Source of the DNA: Rubritepida sp.
GTDB taxonomy: Bacteria > Pseudomonadota > Alphaproteobacteria > Acetobacterales > Acetobacteraceae
Direction of reading: 5' to 3'
DNA length: 14,502 bases
Assembly (NCBI GenBank): GCA_014376425.1
Contig: JACMRO010000108.1
Span: 1 to 14,502, forward strand
This document shows, piece by piece, positions 6,372-14,502 of this stretch. Positions within the stretch are counted from its first letter, which is position 1; each line of letters starts with the position of its first letter. The notes beneath the pieces were generated by a model. It saw only the letters and a program-made list of their open reading frames with translations, did no database searches and was not told where the DNA came from. Made by a program: the position numbers and the translations under genes.

Positions 6372-7110
6372 CCGATCCTGCAGCAGATCCTGCAGCCGAT
6401 CCTGCTGTCGATCCGGTAGCCGACCCCGCCTGGGCGGTGACGACGTCGGCATATTGCAGCAGTGCCGCCGCGCCTGCGGTGGCCAGCGCATAGCGGCCGT
6501 GCCCGGTCTTTTCGAACCAGCCATAGACATTGCGCCGCAGCATGGTGCCCACCTTCGCCACGCCAGAGAGGTCACGCAACGCGGCTGGACGCAGCGACCC
6601 GCCAGCCCCGGCCAAAAGCATGGCGCACCGCAGGGCGTCCTCCCGATAGGCTGTCATCCGCGGCCGGCGGGTGGTGCCGCCGACGTTGTGGTCGCCGCTG
6701 CGGCGATGAAATTCGCCCAGCAGCCTGGCCCGTCGTGCGGCCAGGCGACGCGGCGTGAAGGGGCCCGGATCGGCATGCACCACCACCTCGCCATTGCGCA
6801 CCGATAGAAGGCCCAGCCCCAGCATTCGGCACAGCCGGCACGCCTCGGGCAGTTGCGCCTGCCAATTCAGCCTTGCCCGCGCGCCATCGGGGGTGGCGAC
6901 GGCGACGTAAGCAAGGTCCACCGCCACCAGCCGCCGCAGCGCCTGGTAGAGGACGGGCAGCCCGAAGCCACGCTTCAGCTCCACAGCCAGCAACGTACCA
7001 TGCGTTTCATCCCAGCCTACTATGTCGCAATCCCCGACCTCGCCACGGATGACGTAGCCGCAGGCTTCCAGATGCGCCTTTACCGGGGGGTAGAGATTGG
7101 CTTCCGGCAT
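6241..7110 (-). CDS. DUF2161 (COG5482) PD-(D/E)XK-like putative phosphodiesterase with a repeat-encoded tail
   Basis: The 289-residue product matches, from memory of the family, DUF2161 proteins: LYPPVKAHLEACGY, then a nuclease-like core with E24, D29 and E44-L-K46, then DPGPF, GGTTR, MTAYREDALRCA and NVYGWFE, close to the usual family end at about residue 227. The E...D...ELK pattern is that of PD-(D/E)XK enzymes, but no substrate is established. The last 62 residues are an unusual A/G/S/T then P-rich tail. They come from the 12-bp repeat at 6350-6433 and from the antisense of the neighbouring ThDP-enzyme gene. The ATG at 7108-7110 shares one base with the mepA stop (TGATG), implying coupled translation in a lexA-mepA-DUF2161 unit. 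An upstream in-frame start would read through mepA and is rejected. Confidence 0.85.
   Translation of the reverse strand: MPEANLYPPVKAHLEACGYVIRGEVGDCDIVGWDETHGTLLAVELKRGFGLPVLYQALRRLVAVDLAYVAVATPDGARARLNWQAQLPEACRLCRMLGLGLLSVRNGEVVVHADPGPFTPRRLAARRARLLGEFHRRSGDHNVGGTTRRPRMTAYREDALRCAMLLAGAGGSLRPAALRDLSGVAKVGTMLRRNVYGWFEKTGHGRYALATAGAAALLQYADVVTAQAGSATGSTAGSAAGSAAGSATGSAAGSTPGSSAPPPRKARGRPAPPPAPGSRPGSPPAAPAS
6350..6433. repeat. 12-bp tandem repeat (GATCCTGCAGCC-like, about 7 units) at the convergent gene junction
   Basis: Units begin with GATCC at 6350, 6362, 6374, 6386, 6398 and 6410, with a diverged GACCC unit at 6422. The central unit is GATCCTGCAGCC. The first two units encode the end of the ThDP enzyme, whose TAG stop (6369-6371) lies in unit two. 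On the minus strand each unit adds four residues of the type GS[AT][AT] to the DUF2161 protein. A multiple of 12 bp keeps the minus frame open, so copy number can change without breaking it. Confidence 0.85.
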
Positions 7111-7919
7111 CACTGTCTGGCGAAGACCGGCCCGCACGCCACCGGCATGACCGGCACCGGCCCGACGGGGCCGCGGCGCGGGTTGCGCGCCTCCTCGCTC
7201 AGCCACCAGTCCAGGCTGGCATCGCAGCCATCGCCGGGCGGCGGCGGGGCAATGTCGCGGCAATCCATCTGGCCGGCGGGGCAGCGCAGGCGGATGTGCA
7301 TGTGGCTGTCATGCCCCCGCCAGGGCCGGACGCGCCGCAGCCAGGCCTCGCCGCCATGCATTCGGCACAAGCTGCGTTTGATGCCGTGGTTCACCAGCAC
7401 CCGGTCCACCCCGGGCTGGCTGGCGGCCATGCGGATCAGCGCGGCATGCGCGGGCGTGAAACGCTCAGGGTTCACCACGCTCTGGTCCGGCAACACCAGG
7501 GAAGGCGGATCGGCCTCACTGATGCTGCCGCGATCGCGCCGCAGGTCCAGCCAGATATCGACATCGACGCCGTTCTGGTGGCTGGCATGGCCATAGGGCA
7601 TCGGCCCGCCGCGCGGCTGCGACATATCCCCGATCCAGAGCGGCGGATATCCCGCGCTGCGTGCCTCGGTGGCAAAGCCACGCAGCCACGAGACCAGCTC
7701 GGGCGAGCCCCAGTGGCGGTTGCGGTGCTGCCGGACCGCCAGCCAGCCCGGACCTTCGGGCGGCAGGGCCACCGCGCCGGCGATGCAGCCCAGACCGGTG
7801 CCGCCGATGATGCGCGTGGCATCTTGCGTCGGTGCTGCGAACCGGGCCCATTCCGCGCCCGAGAAGGGTTGCGCCACCGCAGGCCATGCCAGCAGCCAGA
7901 TCGCCAGCAGCAGTCTCAA
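7110..7919 (-). CDS. mepA: Penicillin-insensitive murein endopeptidase MepA (peptidase M74, LAS family)
   Basis: The 269-residue product cleaves D-Ala-mesoDAP cross-links in peptidoglycan in the periplasm. It has a Sec-type signal peptide (residues 1-16, ending PAVA), then the family motifs: GHASHQNGVDVDIW with zinc ligands H114 and D121, and HDSHMHIRL with H206 and H208. The Cys residues and the PW-x-GHDSHMH block also match MepA. The start codon is TTG at 7917-7919, overlapping the lexA TGA as TTGA. No ATG lies close enough to keep the signal peptide, so TTG is the likely start and expression should depend on lexA translation. The stop overlaps the DUF2161 start by one base. Lying behind lexA suggests the gene is induced in the SOS response. 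Confidence 0.93.
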   Translation of the reverse strand: MRLLLAIWLLAWPAVAQPFSGAEWARFAAPTQDATRIIGGTGLGCIAGAVALPPEGPGWLAVRQHRNRHWGSPELVSWLRGFATEARSAGYPPLWIGDMSQPRGGPMPYGHASHQNGVDVDIWLDLRRDRGSISEADPPSLVLPDQSVVNPERFTPAHAALIRMAASQPGVDRVLVNHGIKRSLCRMHGGEAWLRRVRPWRGHDSHMHIRLRCPAGQMDCRDIAPPPPGDGCDASLDWWLSEEARNPRRGPVGPVPVMPVACGPVFARQ

Positions 7920-8611
7920 TGATAGCTTCGCAGCAGGCCCACCAGCTTGCCCTGCACCTGCACCCGGTCAGGACCGAAGATGCGCGTCTCATACGCCTTG
8001 TTGGCTGCTTCGAGCGCCACGGTGTTGTTGCGCCGGTAGATGCGCTTCAGCGTCACCTCGCTTTCATCCACCAGGGCGACCACGATGGCGCCATTCTCCG
8101 CTACTTCGCCACGGCGGATGACGACGGTGTCACCATCCAGGATGCCGGCCTCCACCATCGAATCGCCCGCAACCTCCAGCGCGTAATGCTCGCCCTGCCC
8201 GAGCATGGCGGCGGACACCTCGACAGTGTGGCCCACGTCGCGCATCGCCTCGATCGGCACACCGGCAGCGATGCGTCCGTATAATGGCAGGGCGACCATC
8301 GAACTGGCTGGTGGCGGCGCGGGCCGGCCGAATTGCGGAGTGATGACGTTGCTGGGTGGTATAACGTCCGAAGCGCGAGGCCGCTTGGGCGTCATATCCT
8401 CCGGTAGCCGCAGAACCTCCAGCGCGCGGGCGCGGTGGGCCCGGCGCCCCAGGAAGTGGCGCTCTTCCAAAGCCGTGATCAGGCGATGGATGCCGGACTT
8501 GCTCTTTAACTTGAGCGCGTCCTTCATTTCCTCGAATGACGGGGAGAAACCCGTATCATTCAGGTGCTTATGGATAAACATCAGCAATTCATGCTGTTTA
8601 CGGGTGAGCAT
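7916..8611 (-). CDS. lexA: LexA, SOS-response transcriptional repressor
   Basis: The 231-residue product has the N-terminal winged helix-turn-helix of alphaproteobacterial LexA (MLTRKQHELL, GFSPSFEEMKDAL, KSKSGIHRLITALEER) and a C-terminal S24 self-cleavage domain. The scissile A116-G117 lies in GRIAAGVP, the serine nucleophile S151 in AGDSM, and the lysine K189 in VTLKR. All residues needed for RecA-stimulated autocleavage are present. The ATG at 8609-8611 fits the family start. Eighty-nine bases separate it from the moeA stop and hold a promoter with an SOS box, so the gene should repress itself. It is followed with a 4-base overlap by mepA. Confidence 0.97.
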   Translation of the reverse strand: MLTRKQHELLMFIHKHLNDTGFSPSFEEMKDALKLKSKSGIHRLITALEERHFLGRRAHRARALEVLRLPEDMTPKRPRASDVIPPSNVITPQFGRPAPPPASSMVALPLYGRIAAGVPIEAMRDVGHTVEVSAAMLGQGEHYALEVAGDSMVEAGILDGDTVVIRRGEVAENGAIVVALVDESEVTLKRIYRRNNTVALEAANKAYETRIFGPDRVQVQGKLVGLLRSYH

Positions 8612-8647
8612 GGTCGCCCTTTCGAACAAATCGGGAATCTGAACCCT

Positions 8648-8662
8648 GTTCTAAATGTGTTC
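8648..8662 (-). promoter_or_regulatory. SOS box (LexA operator), GAAC-N7-GAAC
   Basis: On the plus strand the site reads GTTCTAAATGTGTTC, a perfect match to the alphaproteobacterial LexA consensus GTTC-N7-GTTC. It lies 37 bp upstream of the lexA start and covers the proposed -10 element, as expected for autorepression. A near-match in the opposite orientation, GAAC-N7-GAAT, sits at 8624-8638 between this site and the start codon and could be a weaker second site. Confidence 0.9.
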
Positions 8663-8676
8663 TCCTGTCCTGTAAA
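8648..8676 (-). promoter_or_regulatory. Probable sigma-70-type promoter of lexA
   Basis: On the minus strand TTTACA (8676-8671) and TAGAAC (8653-8648) are separated by exactly 17 bp. They match the -35 and -10 consensus at five of six and four of six positions. The -10 lies inside the SOS box. Transcription would start about 30 bases before the lexA ATG. A small GTCCT-TTAC-AGGAC inverted repeat overlaps the -35. Confidence 0.55.
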
Positions 8677-8700
8677 GGACTTTGTGCCTGTTTGTTCTGG

Positions 8701-9891
8701 TCATATCCCCAGGGCAGCTAGGTCGATGATCCTTACCGCCGCGCCTGCGCGCAGCGCTACCGCATGTGGTGCCCGAATCATCAGAGCGTCAGCCTGCGCA
8801 AGGGCTCTCAACATCGACGAATCCTGCCGCTGGTATGGCGTAGCGACGCCTCCGGCCATGCCGCAGCGAAGATAATCCTCACGCCCATCATTGGCCGGCA
8901 GCTCGGCGCCCGCCGTCGCCGCTTGTGTGGCCGTCTCCGCTGCGGGCAGTCCGGCCAGCACGGCCAGGGCTGGCAGCAGGAACACCACGCCGCACACCAG
9001 CGCCGAAACCGGATTGCCCGGCAAACCCAGCATCGGCACCTCGCCCAGCCGACCCCAGATCAAGGGCTTGCCGGGCCGCATGGCGATCTTCCAGAAGTCC
9101 AGCACGAAGCCCTGCGGCCCCAGCGCCTGCTGCACCAGGTCATGCTCGCCCACGCTGGCGCCGCCGGTGGTGACCAGCATGTCGCAGCCGCGCGCGCCCA
9201 GGGCCAGGGCTGCGATGGCACCCGCATCGTCAGGCGCGATGGGCAGGACCACCGGCTCGGCGCCGGCCGCCCGCACCAGGGCGGCCAACGCATGCGCGTT
9301 TGAACTTACGATGCCGCCGGGCGGCAGCGGGTCGCCGGGCAGCGCGATCTCGTCCCCGGTGGCCAGGATGCCGATGCGAGGCCGGCGGCGCACCGTCAGC
9401 CAGGGGTGGTTGGCCGCCGCGGCCAGGCCGATATCCCGGGCACGAAGCCGCCGGCCAGGCATCAGCAGCGTATCACCCAGGGTGAAGTCCAGCCCCGCGG
9501 GGCGCACCCAGCGGCCCGCCTCCACCGTTTCGTCCACCCGCACGTCGCCCGGCCCGGGTGTTGCGTCCTCCTGCAGCAGGATGGCGTCGGCACCTGGGGG
9601 GATGAAGGCGCCGGTGAAAATGCGCACGGCCTGCCCTGGCCCCACTTCGCCCGCGAAGGGATGCCCTGCCGGCGCCGCACCCACCATCGTAAGCCGCGCA
9701 CCCGCCCGCGCATCGCAGGCCCGCACCGCGTAGCCGTCCATGGCGGAAACCGCGGCCGGCGGTTGCGTCAACCTGGCGGCAATGGGGCGGGCCAGCACCC
9801 TGCCAGCGGCGTCGGCCAGCGGTACAGTCTCCTCCGCCACCGGCGACAGCGCAGCCAGGATGCGGGCCCGAGCCTCAGCCACGCTCTGCAT
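8701..9891 (-). CDS. moeA: MoeA, molybdopterin molybdenumtransferase
   Basis: The 396-residue product inserts molybdate into adenylylated molybdopterin, the last step of molybdenum-cofactor synthesis in the cytoplasm. Family motifs appear in order: SAMDGYA (residues 49-55), IFTGAFIPPGAD (91-102), ILATGDE (175-181), TTGGASVGEHD (241-251), MRPGKP and GLPGNPVSA (289-297). The ATG at 9889-9891 shares its A with the TGA of moaC (TGATG), so translation is probably coupled. The length is normal for MoeA (about 400). It ends just ahead of the lexA promoter, which continues on the same strand. Confidence 0.96.
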   Translation of the reverse strand: MQSVAEARARILAALSPVAEETVPLADAAGRVLARPIAARLTQPPAAVSAMDGYAVRACDARAGARLTMVGAAPAGHPFAGEVGPGQAVRIFTGAFIPPGADAILLQEDATPGPGDVRVDETVEAGRWVRPAGLDFTLGDTLLMPGRRLRARDIGLAAAANHPWLTVRRRPRIGILATGDEIALPGDPLPPGGIVSSNAHALAALVRAAGAEPVVLPIAPDDAGAIAALALGARGCDMLVTTGGASVGEHDLVQQALGPQGFVLDFWKIAMRPGKPLIWGRLGEVPMLGLPGNPVSALVCGVVFLLPALAVLAGLPAAETATQAATAGAELPANDGREDYLRCGMAGGVATPYQRQDSSMLRALAQADALMIRAPHAVALRAGAAVRIIDLAALGI

Positions 9892-10376
9892 CAGGCGGCT
9901 TCGAAGCGGCCGGACTTGCCGCCTTCCTTCAACACCACCCGCACGTCCGAGATGCGCATACCGCGATCGGCCGCCTTGCACATGTCGTAGACGGTCAGCG
10001 CGGCGACGGTCACTGCGGTCAGCGCCTCCATCTCCACCCCGGTGCGGCCGACCAGCCCGACGGTGGCCTCGATCTCCACCGCATCGGGCGCCACCGGCAC
10101 CAGTTCGACCGCCACCCGGGCCAGCGCCAGCGGGTGGCACAGCGGGATGAGATCGGCGGTGCGCTTGGCGGCCATGATGCCGGCCAGCCGCGCCACGCCC
10201 AGCACGTCGCCCTTGCCGACCTGGCCGGCCTCGATCAGCGCCAGCGTCGCCGGCAGCATGGTGATGCGGCCCCGGGCTGTGGCGGTTCGCACCGTCTCGC
10301 CCTTGCCCGAAACGTCGATCATCACCGCGCGCCCCTGCGCGTCGAAATGGTTCAGAACGCCCCCCTGGTCAGCCAT
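9891..10376 (-). CDS. moaC: MoaC, cyclic pyranopterin monophosphate synthase
   Basis: The 161-residue product converts 3',8-cyclo-7,8-dihydro-GTP, made by MoaA, into cyclic pyranopterin monophosphate. Motifs match the family: MIDVSGK near the start, GKGDVLGVARLAGI, KRTADLIPLCHPL (C80, H81), VGRTGVEMEAL and YDMCKA (D131, K134). The ATG at 10374-10376 overlaps the trpC end by 8 bases. The next gene, moeA, starts on the last base of this stop. No moaA is present in the window. Confidence 0.96.
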   Translation of the reverse strand: MADQGGVLNHFDAQGRAVMIDVSGKGETVRTATARGRITMLPATLALIEAGQVGKGDVLGVARLAGIMAAKRTADLIPLCHPLALARVAVELVPVAPDAVEIEATVGLVGRTGVEMEALTAVTVAALTVYDMCKAADRGMRISDVRVVLKEGGKSGRFEAA

Positions 10377-11180
10377 GCAGGAAGGCGCGGGTCGCCGCCT
10401 CGATATCCGCCTCACGCAGCAAGTGTTCGCCCACCAGCACGCAGCGGGCGCCGGCATCCGCCATGCGGCGGAGGTCCGCGGCACTGCGCAGGCCCGATTC
10501 GGCGACGGGAAGCTTGTCGGCCGGCACCAGCGGCGCCAGCCGCTCCGTCGTGGCGATGTCCGTGACGAGGGTGCGCAGATCGCGATTGTTGATGCCGATG
10601 AGGCGGGCATCGAGGCCCAGCGCCCGTTCCAGCTCGCGCTCGTCATGCACTTCGACCAGCACCGCCATGTCGATGCTGCGGGCCAGCTCCTCCAGCTCGT
10701 TCGCCTGGCTGTCGCTGAGTGCTGCCATGATCAGCAGGATACAGTCCGCTCCCATCGCCCGCGCCTCGAACACCTGCCACGGGTCGATCATGAAGTCCTT
10801 GCGCAGCACCGGCAGGCTGCAGGCGGCGCGGGCCGCCCGGAAGTCGGCCGGCGTGGTGCCGAACCAGGTCTCGTCGGTCAGCACCGAGAGACATTTGGCG
10901 CCAGCGGCCTGGTAGGCGCGGGCGATGCCGGCGGGGTCGAAATTCTCGCGGATTACGCCGCCGGAGGGCGAACGGCGCTTGATCTCAGCGATCAGCCCGG
11001 TGTTGCCGGACGAGACGGCCTGGCACAGCGCGCCGGTGAAGTCGCGGGTGGGCCCGGCCTGGGCAGCGGCGCGCTCCATCTCCACCAGCGAGTGTTTCGC
11101 CATGCCGGCGCTGACCTCGGCCCGCTTGTCGGAGAGGATACGGGCCAGCGTGTCGGACATGGCGGGGGGGGTGATGACGT

Positions 11181-11184
<4 letters not shown>
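10369..11184 (-). CDS. trpC: TrpC, indole-3-glycerol phosphate synthase
   Basis: The 271-residue product closes 1-(o-carboxyphenylamino)-1-deoxyribulose 5-phosphate to indole-3-glycerol phosphate. The barrel shows the usual sequence: IAEIKRRSPSGG with its catalytic lysine, SVLTDETWFGT, VLRKDFMID, LVEVHDE, IGINNRDL and VAESGL. It is a stand-alone IGPS, not fused to TrpF. The ATG at 11182-11184 overlaps the trpD stop as ATGA and is preferred. A second in-frame ATG at 11158-11160 (MSDTL) fits the usual family start equally well. Eight consecutive G on the plus strand (11164-11171) lie between them. Confidence 0.96.
11164..11171. repeat. Eight-base G/C homopolymer at the start of trpC
   Basis: Eight G on the plus strand fall within codons 5-7 of the longer trpC reading frame and before the second possible ATG. 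A one-base slip would break the frame from the 11184 start but not from 11160, so such a change would remove only the coupled start. Confidence 0.6.
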
Positions 11185-12190
<1,006 letters not shown>

Positions 12191-12194
<4 letters not shown>

Positions 12195-12790
12195 GCCGCC
12201 CCAGTGGGCGCGGACATGGCGCCGGCCAGCCTGCAGAAATTCCCCAGGATGGCGTGGCCGTGTTCGGAGGCGATGCTCTCGGGGTGGAACTGCACGCCCC
12301 AAATGGGCAGGTCGCGATGCGCCATGCCCATGATCAGGCCGTCGGCGGTGTGGGCGGTGGGGATGAGGCAGTCCGGCAATGTCGCCGCCTCCACCACCAG
12401 GGAGTGGTAGCGGGTGGCGCGGAAGGGCGAGGGCACGCCGGCGAAGATGTCGGTGCCACGGTGCGTGACGTCCCAGACCTTGCCATGAACGGGCTCGGGT
12501 GCGGGCAGCACGGTGCCGCCGAAGGCCTGGCCGATGGCCTGGTGGCCCAGGCAGACGCCCATCAGCGGCAAGCGGGTCTCAGCCGCGGCGGCGATGAGCG
12601 GCAGGCAGATGCCGGCCTCATTGGGGGTGCAGGGGCCGGGAGAGAGCAGCACCGCGTCGGGGCGCATCGCCATCACATCCTGCAGGCTGACAGCGTCGTT
12701 CCGGCGCACCTCCACCGCCACCCCCAGGTCGCCCAGGAAGTGGAACAGGTTGAAGGTAAAGCTGTCGTAGTTGTCGATGAGGAGGATCAT
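12191..12790 (-). CDS. trpG: TrpG (PabA-like), glutamine amidotransferase subunit of anthranilate synthase
   Basis: The 199-residue product supplies ammonia from glutamine to the TrpE or PabB partner. It is a class I glutamine amidotransferase: MILLIDNYDSFTFNL at the start, LLSPGPCTP, the nucleophile Cys in GVCLGHQ, and the His-Glu pair in FHPES. TrpG and PabA cannot be separated by these motifs; placement in front of trpD and trpC favours trpG. AAGGA lies about ten bases upstream of the ATG at 12788-12790. Just 39 bp separate it from the signalling gene upstream, and no trpE is in the window, although trpE often precedes trpG in this group. Confidence 0.95.
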
Positions 12791-12829
12791 GGCGAGCGAT
12801 CCTTGGGCGGGCGGGGAAGGCGGGTCAAG

Positions 12830-14014
12830 CTACCCCACCCGCACCGCCAGCAAGGTCACGTCATCGGCCGGCATCGCGCCACGGGTGAACCCAGCCAGCC
12901 GGGCCAGCACGGCGGTCAGCAGTGCCGCGGGCGGCGCGTCGCGAGCCTCGAGCACGGCGGCCTCGAACCGCGCCCGCCCGAAGAAATCGCCCGAGCCCTC
13001 CTCGGCCTCCGGCACGCCGTCTGTGTAGAGCAGCATGGTTTCGCCCGGGCTCAGCGCGAAGTCAGCGGCCTGGTAGGGCAGCCCCTCCAGCACGCCCAGC
13101 GCGGGGTTGATCGCCAGCCCTACGGGCAGCCGCAAGCCAGCGGCGCCGACGATGTAGGGCGCGTCATGCCCCGCCAGCGCCATGCGGCCACGCCCGGTCT
13201 GGGTGTCGATCCAGCCCAGGCAGGCGGTCACGAAGGTCATGTCCGGGTTTTCCGCCGCCAGGTCGTCATTGGCCAGGGCCAGCAGCGCGGCCGGGCAGGG
13301 TGTCTCGCCGCGCTGCATGGCGATGCGCGCGGCGCTGCGCAGCAGCCCGACCGTGCGCGCCATCGTCAGGCCCGCCGGCGCCCCCTTGCCGGATACGTCC
13401 GCCACGCCGAACAGGATGTGCCTGTCGTCCAGCCGCAGCGCATCGTAGAGGTCGCCGCCGACCTGCCGCGCCGGCTCCATATAGGCCGCAAGCGTCACCC
13501 GCCCCTGGGCCAGCGCGCCCACATCGCGGGGCACCAGGCCGATCTGGGCAAGGCGCGCGCTTTCCAGTTCCGCCTCCAGCGCCGCCAGGCGCTCGGCAGC
13601 CAGGTCGCGCAGCCGCTTTTTTTCCAGCACCGCATTCAGCCGGGCACGGAGCAGCGGCGGGTCGAAGCTCTTGGGCAGGTAATCCTCGGCGCCGAGTTCG
13701 ATGCAGCGGATCACGCCGCTCATCTCGGTCTGCGCCGAAATCACGATCACCGGCGGCGCGTGGGCGCGGCCGCGCAGCGCTTCCAGCACGCCGATGCCGT
13801 CCAGCACCGGCATCTCCAGGTCCAGCAGCACGCAGTCGAAGCGATGCGCCGCGATCGCGTCCAGCCCCTGCCGGCCATCCTCGGCCATGGCCGGTTCGGG
13901 GTAGCCCAGCTCGGCCAGGCGGCGCTTCAGCAGCAGGCGGTTGAAGCCGCTGTCATCGATGACCAGCAGGGCGGGGAAGGGCGGCGAGGAGCCCGTGCCT
14001 GAACCCTCAACCAT
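12830..14014 (-). CDS. Response regulator with PP2C/SpoIIE (RsbU-like) phosphatase output domain
   Basis: The 394-residue product has an N-terminal receiver domain with acidic pair D20-D21, phosphoacceptor D65 in VLLDLEMP, S93 and K115 in YLPKSFDP. A charged helical linker follows at about residues 121-157, then a PP2C-type phosphatase domain with GGDLYD (186-191), ADVSGKGAPAG, LLYTDGVPEA and ADDVTLLAVRV. Such proteins dephosphorylate anti-sigma-factor antagonists in partner-switching pathways (RsbU, HsbR types). The partner is not in the window. The ATG at 14012-14014 overlaps the preceding chemoreceptor gene by 8 bases, so the two are probably translated together and the receptor system may feed this regulator. 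That link is inference. Confidence 0.93.
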   Translation of the reverse strand: MVEGSGTGSSPPFPALLVIDDSGFNRLLLKRRLAELGYPEPAMAEDGRQGLDAIAAHRFDCVLLDLEMPVLDGIGVLEALRGRAHAPPVIVISAQTEMSGVIRCIELGAEDYLPKSFDPPLLRARLNAVLEKKRLRDLAAERLAALEAELESARLAQIGLVPRDVGALAQGRVTLAAYMEPARQVGGDLYDALRLDDRHILFGVADVSGKGAPAGLTMARTVGLLRSAARIAMQRGETPCPAALLALANDDLAAENPDMTFVTACLGWIDTQTGRGRMALAGHDAPYIVGAAGLRLPVGLAINPALGVLEGLPYQAADFALSPGETMLLYTDGVPEAEEGSGDFFGRARFEAAVLEARDAPPAALLTAVLARLAGFTRGAMPADDVTLLAVRVG

Positions 14015-14502
14015 TCCCGCGTGCCAGCGTTTCGGTGGCGCCGCGGGCTTCGGACGCCATGCGGCTAAGGTCGATCATCGTCACTGTCAGCTCCTCGGCG
14101 GCGGTGGCGCTGGCCTGGCCGATCCGCGTCAATGTCACCATACGCTCGTCGAGGCTGCCGACGGTCGCCTGCTGTTCCTCCATCGCCACCGCGATGGCGC
14201 CGGACAGCCGCGCGCTTTCGCTGGCCAGCGCCTCCAGCTGATCCATGCTCTCGCCCACCGCCGCCGCCACCCCCGCGCCCTCACGCGTGCGGCGGCCAGA
14301 CAGCAGGACGACGTCCGCGATCTCATTCGCCAGCGTCTCGGTGTTCGCGGCCAGCGCGCGGACTTCCTCGGCCACCACCGACAGGCCGCGGCCGTGCTCG
14401 CCGGCGCGCGCCGCTTCGATGGCGGCACTGATCGCCAGGATGTTGGTCTGTGTCGCGATCTTCGCGATGGTGGCGGCGATGCGGGTCACGCGCTCGGTAT
14501 CC
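14007..14502 (-). CDS. C-terminal signalling domain of a methyl-accepting chemotaxis protein, truncated by the window edge
   Basis: The last 165 or so codons are present; the gene starts beyond 14502. The protein has the highly conserved chemoreceptor tip, from IAKIATQTNILAIS through AAIEAARAGEHGRGLSVVAEEVR to ALA, followed by the descending coiled coil ending ETLARGNG. This region binds CheA and CheW. The sensory and membrane parts are out of view, so neither ligand nor location can be judged. Its stop lies inside the start of the response-regulator phosphatase gene. Confidence 0.93.
   Translation of the reverse strand, partial: DTERVTRIAATIAKIATQTNILAISAAIEAARAGEHGRGLSVVAEEVRALAANTETLANEIADVVLLSGRRTREGAGVAAAVGESMDQLEALASESARLSGAIAVAMEEQQATVGSLDERMVTLTRIGQASATAAEELTVTMIDLSRMASEARGATETLARGNG

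Noticed and set aside
7111..7263. N-terminal extension of the DUF2161 protein by 51 codons
   Set aside because: It would read out of frame through the 3' end of mepA; the family start MPEANLYPP and the TGATG junction fit 7110.
8667..8680. GTCCT-x4-AGGAC hairpin as a terminator for moeA
   Set aside because: A five-base stem without a U-tract is weak, and it overlaps the proposed -35 of lexA.
12254..14002. Plus-strand open frame of 582 codons opposite trpG and the response-regulator phosphatase
   Set aside because: It is antisense to genes with full sets of catalytic motifs and is rich in Q, H, R and G with no recognisable domain.

Overview
The window is GC-rich, densely packed DNA that reads as chromosome from an alphaproteobacterium, most likely an Acetobacteraceae (Roseomonas-like) species. 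The taxonomic call is inference. It rests on the high GC content, an alphaproteobacterial SOS box (GTTC-N7-GTTC) in front of lexA, the trpG-trpD-trpC-moaC-moeA-lexA gene order known from alphaproteobacteria, and the family types of the flanking genes.

Left part (1-6371), mostly plus strand. The window opens with the tail of a GGDEF (diguanylate cyclase) gene. It converges on a minus-strand gene for an exported ABC-type substrate-binding protein (type I, Leu/Ile/Val-like). Divergent from that is an N-acyl-D-amino-acid deacylase interrupted in frame by two perfect 39-bp tandem repeats. Its stop overlaps the first of three small membrane-anchored proteins of unknown function (3244-3672, 3801-4247, 4298-4570). 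All three carry G-[FM]-x-C-x9-[WYF]-x-C, and the first two align without gaps over 29 residues before the second half of the motif. A 9-bp hairpin covers the ribosome binding site of the second. A ThDP-dependent acetolactate-synthase-like enzyme follows.

Right part (6241-14502), all minus strand, read from 14502 downwards. The order is: the end of a chemoreceptor (MCP); a response regulator fused to a PP2C/SpoIIE phosphatase; trpG, trpD, trpC (anthranilate and indole-glycerol-phosphate steps of tryptophan synthesis); moaC, moeA (molybdenum cofactor); an 89-bp gap with the lexA promoter and SOS box; lexA; mepA (murein endopeptidase); and a DUF2161 PD-(D/E)XK-like protein. Almost every junction overlaps by 1, 4 or 8 bases, so translation is probably coupled. 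lexA-mepA-DUF2161 looks like one SOS-controlled unit.

The DUF2161 gene runs through a 12-bp tandem repeat and 131 bp into the 3' end of the convergent ThDP enzyme gene, giving it a 62-residue low-complexity tail. Short degenerate repeats with a 12-13-bp period recur at several gene ends or in gaps. No rRNA, intact tRNA, insertion sequence, phage gene or CRISPR array was seen. The best candidates for something undescribed are the three-gene C-x11-C family, the in-frame 39-bp element inside the deacylase, and the repeat-driven tail with antisense overlap.
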